Source: Oscillospiraceae bacterium
GTDB taxonomy: Bacteria > Bacillota > Clostridia > Oscillospirales > CAG-272
Assembly (NCBI GenBank): GCA_015065285.1
Contig: SVQP01000007.1
Coordinates: 1 to 64,000, forward strand
DNA length: 64,000 nt
Reading direction: 5' to 3'
Shown here: positions 36,618 through 45,200 of the stretch, one piece after another
How positions within the stretch are numbered: the first letter of the stretch is position 1
Layout of the letters: every line of letters starts with the position of its first letter
Notes under the pieces: model-generated
Told to the model about the DNA's origin: nothing
Database searches by the model: none
Seen by the model: only the letters and a program-made list of their open reading frames with translations
Program-made: the position numbers and the translations under genes

Positions 36618-39188
36618 TTACTGTGCAAATTCAATTTCCCAGATGTGCTCCAGGGGAGAGGTGTAGGGGTTGATCTCGGATGGCAGGGAGGATGCGTCAA
36701 TCACGTTTGCGTTGTAAGCGTACAGGGTTTTTCTCTGATATACGGGCAATTCGATTGCCAGATCCAGTACGTAGCCCATCGCTTCCTTGTAAAGCTCTGT
36801 GCGCTCCTCTTGGTCGGTGGTTTCGCGTGCCATGTCGATGACCTCGCTGAGCATATCGAGAATGGCATTTTCCTCGGGATAAGCAGCGGGTGCTGCCAGA
36901 ATCTCGCGGTATCCCCACGCCAGCGTGCTGGACGCGGTGGAATTCTTATGGTAGACCTGATACATATCGGGGTCAACCGTGGTGCCCCAAGCGGCAGCCC
37001 ATACTGCCAAGGATCCTGTGGAGAGCTTGGTCAGCGCCTGCGTATCGGGCACGATCTCAATATCCCATCCGCATTCGTTGAGCAGTGCCTGCGCACTCTC
37101 AAATACCTTGTAGGCGGGGTGGTCGGTCAGGTCAGCGCCTGCGATGGTAAAGGTGATGGAAAGCTGACTGTCACCCTCGGAAACGCCTGCAGCTGCCATG
37201 TAATCCAGAATGGTCTGCTTTGCAATCTCACGGTTGAAGTTGATTGCGGGGTATTCGTGTCCGTTGTCGCGGCTGGGAATGCCATCCTCGGTGGGATATG
37301 CCCAGCTGACCGTGGACATGGGCCAGTAAATGGTGCTTGCAGTACCCGTGCTGTAGTATTCCAGTGCAAGGTCAATGTTCATGGCACACATAATGGCTTT
37401 GCGCAGGTTGATGTCGGGCACCTTGCCTGCATTGATGCCGATGTAACCGTAGCCAAGCTGGTCGGTATACGTGCTCTGAATGCCCTTGGCACCAAGATTG
37501 TTGATTCTCTCAATGTTTTCCTGCGTGTACTGGGGTGTGACGAAGTGCACCTCACCCTTCTCCAGCGTATCCAGCGCGTTGGTGGCGCTGACCACCTGAT
37601 AACGCAGCTTTTCGATCTTGGGAGTGCCCATCATGAATTTGTCGTTTGCCTTGAAATACACGATGTTGTTGACGTAGAAATCTGCGCCCTTGGGGTTATC
37701 CTCGTTGTTTCTGTTGGTTGCCTTGTAAGGACCTGCGCCAACAGGCACCTTGGTCACCTCACTTGCGCGGATGGTGTTGGACATAAAGTCAAAGGAGCCG
37801 TAGTCCACGCCGAATTTGTTGTTGGGGATATCCACGGTGTAGCCCTGTCCGTAGTAGTGCTGGGGAGCAACCGAGAACGCGAAGTTCCAGATCGCCTTGG
37901 GGTCCACACCGTTGATGGTGATCTGCAGCACGTCGTATTCGTCTCTGTTGACGGGTGTGCCGTCGGGGTTGTGCTCGTGCGCTACGGTGTAGGTGCCGTT
38001 GTTCGCCTCTACCTCAAAGACGTCGGTGGTGTGACCGAGCGAGACAATGCCCGCGATGTTGGGAACCAGAAGCGTGCCGTCCTCGGACATGTTTTCACGC
38101 AGGATGACTGTGGTAGCCTGCGCGCTGTATTCGGTCATCAGCGTGTTGGCGGTAGCCCAGTATTGCAGGATGATGTGCAGCTCTTGCTCAATCTTCTGGT
38201 TGTAAACGTACTCGATCGCCTTTTCCTTGGAGGTTACAACGTCGGAAGAGTAGTTGCGGGTCACCTTTTTGATCTGTGTTTTGATGTCCTTGTTGGTCAC
38301 GGGGTCCTTTTCGAACTCGATGGTCACAAAGCCCTCTGCGAACATGAAGGAGGTGATCTCGTCAAACTCACCGGTTTCCTTATAAGGCGTTTCGGTGTAA
38401 GCGCTCGATGCGGAGGTGTAGTCGGATTCCAGCTCCTTTTTGAACTCCTCAAGCGCCTTTTCGTAGTCCTTGCGCAGCTGATCGGTGGTAACAGACGCGT
38501 AGTCGCTCGAAATGGCTTCCTTGTAGCCCTTGGAAAGCCCTGCGGTCGCAATAGCAGCGATCATAGTGTCGTAATCGGCACTGTAAGAGCCTGCGGTATC
38601 GGTTCTGCCCACCTGCTTGTACAGGTTGATCAGCTCGTTGATGCGGTTTTTGGCGCGGGTGTTTGCCAGCTCTGCGATAATCTCGCTGGTATCGTCGGTA
38701 CCCGAGCCCCTGGTCTGGGTTCTGTAGTTTTGCAGACCCACAATGTCGGTGGAGTACATGGTGGAGGAGCCGGTGTACACGGGGTCGAGGTAGACGTACA
38801 TGTTAAACAGCACGTCCTCAATGGTCAGGGGCTCTCCGTCCGAGTACAGAATGTCGTTTTTGATGACGAAGGTGTAGGTGGTCGTGTCTGCGATGTCATC
38901 GTATTCGATGGCATAGTCCATCGCCACGACTGCCTCTTCGGGACCGCAGGCAACCGTGACCTGACCGTTTTCATAGCCGGTGGTCAGCATGGCGATCTGG
39001 GTCATGGCAACAATGGTGCCGTCAGACGCGGTGGTGGAATAGAAGGGGTTGAATACGCCGTCCAGCGCGTCGGTCATCACAACCAGCGCATCGGGCTTTG
39101 TGGGACGCTGTCCGCAGCTGCCCAGTACGCTAAGCGTACCAAGCAGCATGGCAGCACAGAGAAGCATGCAAAGAATTCTTTTATTCAT
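36618..39188 (-). CDS. oppA: Peptide ABC transporter substrate-binding lipoprotein (SBP_bac_5-like), with large insertion
   Basis: Lipobox LGSC; FNPFYSTTASDG; GPYKATN; LRKAIMCAMN; 856 aa. Confidence 0.85.
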   Translation of the reverse strand: MNKRILCMLLCAAMLLGTLSVLGSCGQRPTKPDALVVMTDALDGVFNPFYSTTASDGTIVAMTQIAMLTTGYENGQVTVACGPEEAVVAMDYAIEYDDIADTTTYTFVIKNDILYSDGEPLTIEDVLFNMYVYLDPVYTGSSTMYSTDIVGLQNYRTQTRGSGTDDTSEIIAELANTRAKNRINELINLYKQVGRTDTAGSYSADYDTMIAAIATAGLSKGYKEAISSDYASVTTDQLRKDYEKALEEFKKELESDYTSASSAYTETPYKETGEFDEITSFMFAEGFVTIEFEKDPVTNKDIKTQIKKVTRNYSSDVVTSKEKAIEYVYNQKIEQELHIILQYWATANTLMTEYSAQATTVILRENMSEDGTLLVPNIAGIVSLGHTTDVFEVEANNGTYTVAHEHNPDGTPVNRDEYDVLQITINGVDPKAIWNFAFSVAPQHYYGQGYTVDIPNNKFGVDYGSFDFMSNTIRASEVTKVPVGAGPYKATNRNNEDNPKGADFYVNNIVYFKANDKFMMGTPKIEKLRYQVVSATNALDTLEKGEVHFVTPQYTQENIERINNLGAKGIQSTYTDQLGYGYIGINAGKVPDINLRKAIMCAMNIDLALEYYSTGTASTIYWPMSTVSWAYPTEDGIPSRDNGHEYPAINFNREIAKQTILDYMAAAGVSEGDSQLSITFTIAGADLTDHPAYKVFESAQALLNECGWDIEIVPDTQALTKLSTGSLAVWAAAWGTTVDPDMYQVYHKNSTASSTLAWGYREILAAPAAYPEENAILDMLSEVIDMARETTDQEERTELYKEAMGYVLDLAIELPVYQRKTLYAYNANVIDASSLPSEINPYTSPLEHIWEIEFAQ

Positions 39189-39210
39189 TTTTTAATCCTC
39201 CTCTGTAAAA

Positions 39211-42200
39211 TCAGTCTCGCACGGTGACGGTAATCTCACCGGTGTCGCGGTCGACGGTCAGTATCACTCTGTTCTTGTTGTCACCCGTTGCTTCTACGCG
39301 GATGTTGTCAAGGCTGATGCCTTGTGCGCTGCCCGAGCCGCACAGCATGCCGTAGGTGGCAAAGTCCATGTTCTCAAGGAGCAGCGAGGGATCGATGAGA
39401 AGTTTACCCGAGATGGTGACGTTCTCAAGCGTTGCCTTGTCGGAAAGCGTACCGCACAAAAGTCCGAAGGTCGAGCCCTGAATTCTGGAGCCGGTTGCGG
39501 TGTAGGTGACGTTTTCAAAGTGCAGGTCGGTAATGGATGCGCCCTCACCGATGTAGCCGAACAAGCCGCCCTGCTGAGCGCCGTCGGGCTGGAGCACGGT
39601 AACGTTGGAAATCTTGTGGCCGTTACCGATGATCTGACCTGTAAACTGTGTCTGACCCTTATAAAGGTTGGTGGGCCAGATCGCACCCTTGACCGAGAAG
39701 TCAAGGTCTGCTTCAATGATGTAGTTGCCGTCGGGTCTTGCGTGCTTGTAGAATTGCTTTGCCGAGCTGATCTTGAACCACTGACCCTCCCACAAGTCAA
39801 CGTAAACGTCGATCGCGGGGGTGTTGGTGGTGCCGTTTTCATAATTGATCTCCAGCTTGATAGGCTCGGTGACCGGCTGCGTCATAGCCGCGTCGGAGTA
39901 AATGGCGTTGGGCGTGCCGTCCAGCTTGGGGAAGTTGCCGCCAAGCGAGATCGCGCCGTTTTTCCAGGTGGGAACGGACAGCTTGGAGCCGGTGTAGGTC
40001 TCTAACAGAACGGGGTTGTTGTTCTCATCCAGCTCGTTTGCATTGTAAATGTTGAATTGTACGTGAGGTACCCATGCCGCATAAAGCGTCAGCACTGCAT
40101 CGGCACCGGTGGTCACGCTTTCGGGGTCAACCGCAACGGTGTCGGAATCAAAGGTCCAGCGACCGGAGTAGATCCAGCCCTGCTCTCTGCCCGAAACGCT
40201 GGTCAGCTCACCGTAAGCGTCCAGAGGATTGCCCTGTTCATCGGTCCTGGGCTGACGGTCGGTGTACCAGCCTGCCAGCACGTAGCCGGGGTTATCCACA
40301 ATGTAAGCCTGCGCGCCGCGCAGCTTATCCTGCGGGTCAAGCAGCGGGATGTGCACCTTGCCGTCCTCACCGATCTCGTAATCGTCCAGTGAGAAGACGT
40401 CTACGACCGTGACGTCGCGGTTTGCAAACTTACCCTCGCCCGCATCGAATCGGATGCTGACCGAGTAGCCCTGCTTGTCAAACTGCTTGTAGGGGTCTTT
40501 CCACTGCGAGCCGGTAGAGGAGAACAGCGTAATTGCCATGAGCACAAGCGCTGCGCTGATCGAAATGACTGCGATAAAGGTAAAGATCTTGCCAAGCGGG
40601 ACGCGCGCAGCCAGCTTTGCAAGCTTGCTTTGCTGACCCTGCTTGCCCATGCCTCTGGGCTTGTGGGGCTTGTTGAGCTTGATCGGCTTTTCTGCCTCTG
40701 CTCTCTTTTCTGCCTCCTTTGCTGCCTTTGCAGCCTCGGCAGCCGCTTTATTCTCAGCGGAGTATACCTTGGGAAGCATTGCCACACACAGCACGGCAAG
40801 AGCCAGTGAGATGATGCCAAGCACTGCCAGTGCGATCGAGAGCACAAAGGTCACGGAAACGCCCTTGGGTCCCTCGGGAACGGGCTCGGTCTCTCCCTGA
40901 TTACCCGAAATGGCTTCCAGGTCGGAGATTCTGCGCTCTGCTGCGAGCAGCTTGTCATAGTTGTAAACCAGCGCCTGCTGCTCCTTGGTGGAAATTTTGT
41001 CGTAAGCGGCTCTTGCAGCCTGTACCAGTGCCTTGTCCGAAAGAGAAACGGTTTCGGGAAGCGCGTTGATGGCTTGAATTGCTGCCAGCGTGATCTCGTC
41101 AGCAGCTGCGCTGCCGTCAATCATGGTGTCAAAGTACTGTGAGAAGATAAAGGAATCGTAATGGTTGCCGTTGACGGGTCTGACCATGGTAATGGGAGAG
41201 GTAACGTGACCGATGTAATCCACAAAGGTTGCACCGTAGTAGGTGTTGTGGTAGCTGGTATCGGCATTCCACATGTAGTAGGGGATAATGCCAAGACCGG
41301 GCTTGGTCAGCGTCGATCCGTCTGCGGCGTAGAAGGAGTAATCGCCGGTTGCGGGGATGTTGTCAAAGCTTTCGTGGTACAGCGCGTCAAATTCCTCTTC
41401 CAGAATGGGCGCGTTGTAGGAGGAGAAGGTGACAAGTCTGAGAGAGTCACAGTCAAAGAACGCCTTGTGACCGATCGCGCGCAGCGTATAGGGCAGGATG
41501 ACCTGCTTGACGGGCGTGCCCGCAAATGCCATAGCAGAGATGCGGACGGTGCCGTCTGCCACGTGCACGACGTCGTCACCGCTTGTGTACGTGATCAGCT
41601 CAAGACCCTTGGGCACGACACGGTAGATGTGACCGTCAATGACGCGGATGCTGTGGCTGACGTCATAGGTGTAGGTGATTGTCTCGTAATCCTTGCCGTT
41701 GAAGCTTTCTACCTCAACCGAGGAGAATTTTTCAAGGCGACACATTGCAAACGGGTTGTCACCCATGTCGGCAAGCGCTTCGCCCAGCACCACGGTAAAG
41801 TCGGCAACCGTATCCTTGTAGAATGCGTGGGTACCGATGTAGGTAGCAAAGCGCAGATCAGCGCCGGGCAGGATGGTGTATGCAAACGCATAATCGCCAA
41901 CGTAGGAAAGGTTTTGCATGCCAATCACGCTTGCAAGAGAAGTGTCGTATGCAAACGCACCCTCGCAAAGGGTGGTGTCGGCAGTGCCGAAGGTCACGGC
42001 TGCGAGCTGCTCGCAGTAAGCAAAGGCGTAAGTGCCGATGTGGGTGGCAGCGCCAAGATCTGCGCTTTGCAGCTTTGTGGTGTAGAAGGTGTTGCTGCCG
42101 ATCTTTTCTACCTTGCCAAGATTGATATCGGAAAGGTTGCGGCAGTACAGGAAGGCTTTGTCGGGAATTTCGCTCACAGCGTCGCCAAGCGTCACCTTTT

Positions 42201-45200
42201 GCAGCAGCTGGCAGTAAGCAAATGCTTCTTCGCCAAGGGAGTAGAGACTGTCAAGGTGAACCTCTTTGAGCACGGGGGCAAAATATCTGTAAACGTATTC
42301 GCCGTTGACGTCAATGACGGGAGAGGTGAAGGCTTCGTCGTAGTAATCGTTGTAAACGTCACCCGAGAAAGCGCCCTTGCCGATCGAGACGACCTGCGAA
42401 AGATCGATATCCGAAAGAACCGCTGCGTTGAAGAACGCATAGTCGCCAATCACAGCGCCCTTGCCAAGCGTTACGCTTTCCAGCTCGGCAGCGCCGTAGA
42501 AAGCGTAGTTGCCGATCTTGACGTCCTCGCCAATGGTCAGGGAGTGCAGGGGAGACTTGTAAACAACGTAGTAGAATGCGTTGAGCATGTCGGGGTTCAT
42601 AAGGAACTCGCGATTGGTAAAGCTGTTGAGGTAGAATGCGTTGTCGCCCAGCGTGACGCCCTTGCCGATCGTTACGCTTTCCAGCTTGGTGCACTCTGCG
42701 AATGCGCCCTTGCCGGTGCTCATGCCGTCGGGCAGGGTCAGCGAGGTCAGGGCTGTGTTGGAAAAGGCGTAAGCGCCAATATAGTCCAGATGTGCAAACG
42801 AGGGGGTCTGCTTGAGTGCGGTGTTTGCAAATGCATAGTCACCGATCAGCGTCAGATCGCCAAGCGATACGCTTGTAAGCTTTTTGCAATCCGCAAATGC
42901 GTAAGGCTGCAGCTGCGTGACGCTCGGCAGTACCACTGCCGTGATATTGGCGTTGCCCGAGAAGGCACCGGTGCCGATGGTGGTCACGTTCAAATCAGGC
43001 GCGAATACGCCCGAGGTTGCGGGAGCAACCAGAATCAGCGTGCTGCTGGTCTTGTCTACAACGTAGGAAAGATTTTCACCCGTCACAAAGCGGGTGTTTG
43101 CCGCGTCTACGTTGATGGATTCCAGCTTTGTACCGCCAAAGGCGTTTTCATTGATGACTGCCACGTCCTTACCCAGTGTGATCTTGGTAAGCTTCTTGGC
43201 ACCCTGGAATGCACCGGTCGGAATCACGGCTGCATTGATTGAGACCTCAGTCAGTGCTTCGCAGCCTGCAAAGGCGTATTTACCGATCTTGTAAATGGGT
43301 GCCTTGATGGTCAGGGTGCGCAGCGAAGAGTTGTTGGCAAAGGCGTGCATACCGATCGACTGAATGCTCTCGGAAAGCGTAACGCTTGTCAGAGAGGAGC
43401 AGCCTGCAAAGGCATAGTCGGCAATTGCCACTGCGCTCTTGAGGTTGATTGTGCCACTCATAGCCGAGCATCCCTCAAACGCGCCCTCGTTGATAAACTT
43501 GACGTGTTCAAGTCCTACCACCGTCTTGAGTGCGGTACATCCGTAGAATGCGCCCCAGTCAATACGGGTCAGGGTGGAGGGCAGAACCACGCGCTCAAGC
43601 GCGGTCAGGTTTGCAAAGGCGTATGCGGAAATGGTCTCCACGCCCTCGGGAATGATGACCTCCTTGATGGTGTTCTCACCGATATACCAGATCTTGGTGC
43701 TTTCGGGATCCTCATCGGTAATTTCCTCGGGAGATTTGTCAATATAGTCGTAGTTGGAGAATGCGAATTGTCCGATCTCGGTAATGGAAAGGCTTTCGGG
43801 AATGACGACCGTGCCGCCAAGACCGAAATAGTTCTGCAGAATGGGACCCTGCGTGACGTAAGGATCCTTGACCTCAATGCTGATCGACTTGGAATAGTAG
43901 GTGGACTTGCCGTCCATCTCCACCATAGCCGAGATCGAGGCAAAGCCTTCCTTCTGGGCTGTGATGGTGCCGGTCTTTGCATCGACCGTCACGATATCGG
44001 GGTTGGAGGATTCGAATACCACCTTGGTGGTCTCGGGGAAATATGCGTTGAGCTTGTAGCGTACCGTGATCGATTCGGAGGGGTACATTTCAAGCGCATA
44101 GTTGGTAGAGCCAAACTTGGCTTCGTCACCGGTCACGCCCAGTCCGCGGTCAGCCGAGTTGACAAAGTAGAACGCCTTGTCCACGCGATATCCGGTCAGC
44201 TCAAAGGAGTCGGTGACGGGCTTGTCGTATTCCACGTAGCCGGGCTCACCTTCGGAGAGCACCTTGACGCGGAATTCGTAGAAGTTCTTGTTGTCGTTGG
44301 GGTCGGTGATGCGGATACGCGTCAGCGTTCCGGGGGTAACGGGAACCAGCGTGTTGCCCACGATGGCAACGTTTTCGGGTCTGTAGGTATCGTAGATCAG
44401 CAGATCTGCCCAGGATTCTCCGGGATAGAGCACGGGATTGAGCTCGTAGATCTGATAGGGGGAGAGGTAGAGGGTGGGCATATCCTGCTCTGCGTCGGGC
44501 TCAAAGTCCGCAAATTCGGGCAGGTAGAAGTCCACGTATTCGTCGGGCAGACCAATCTCGTAGGTTGCCTCGTTCATGGCGTAGTCGTAGCAGGTCAGCG
44601 CAAAGGTGTTCTTGTGTGCCGAGCCCGACTTGATGTCGTCAATGTAATCGGTCAGCTCAATGATGACCTCGGTGGTGGAGTTGTACTCCGAATAAATGGC
44701 GGTTACGTACTTGCCAAAGGACTTGAATATGTAGCCGGATTCCTCCAGGGCAACGTAGCCTGCCTGCAAGCCCATCGCATAGTGGTTGTCGTAGATCTTG
44801 ACCTTTGCGTACAGGCGGTTGATCTTCTCGGACTTGTCGTACTCGGTGTAGAACTCGGTGTCCGTGACAGCCGGAGCTTCAAAGTCGGTGTAGAGCGGGA
44901 AGGTCATGGTGTTGCGCAGGTTGGTATCCGCGCCGCCGTCACCGTAGTCAAGCAGACCCTTGATGGTCACGGTGTATTTGGTGTTGTTCTTGAGTTTTTG
45001 CTCAATGGCGGAGAAGCCCACGTCCAGATTTGCGGGATAGATCGAAGCACCGCCGTCCGAATAGGACTTGCGGATCCATTGCTCGGTGCGCTCGAACACC
45101 ACCTCGCCGGTGGAATCGTCGGTAATGGTGATCTGCATTTCCTTTGCACCGCGCAGCATACCCATCCAAACGTATTCCAGCGAGTTGATCGCGCCCTCCT

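Noticed and set aside
36195-39227. 1010-aa plus-strand ORF opposite oppA
   Set aside because: Shadow ORF of the SBP gene; Cys/His/Val-rich translation, no RBS logic.
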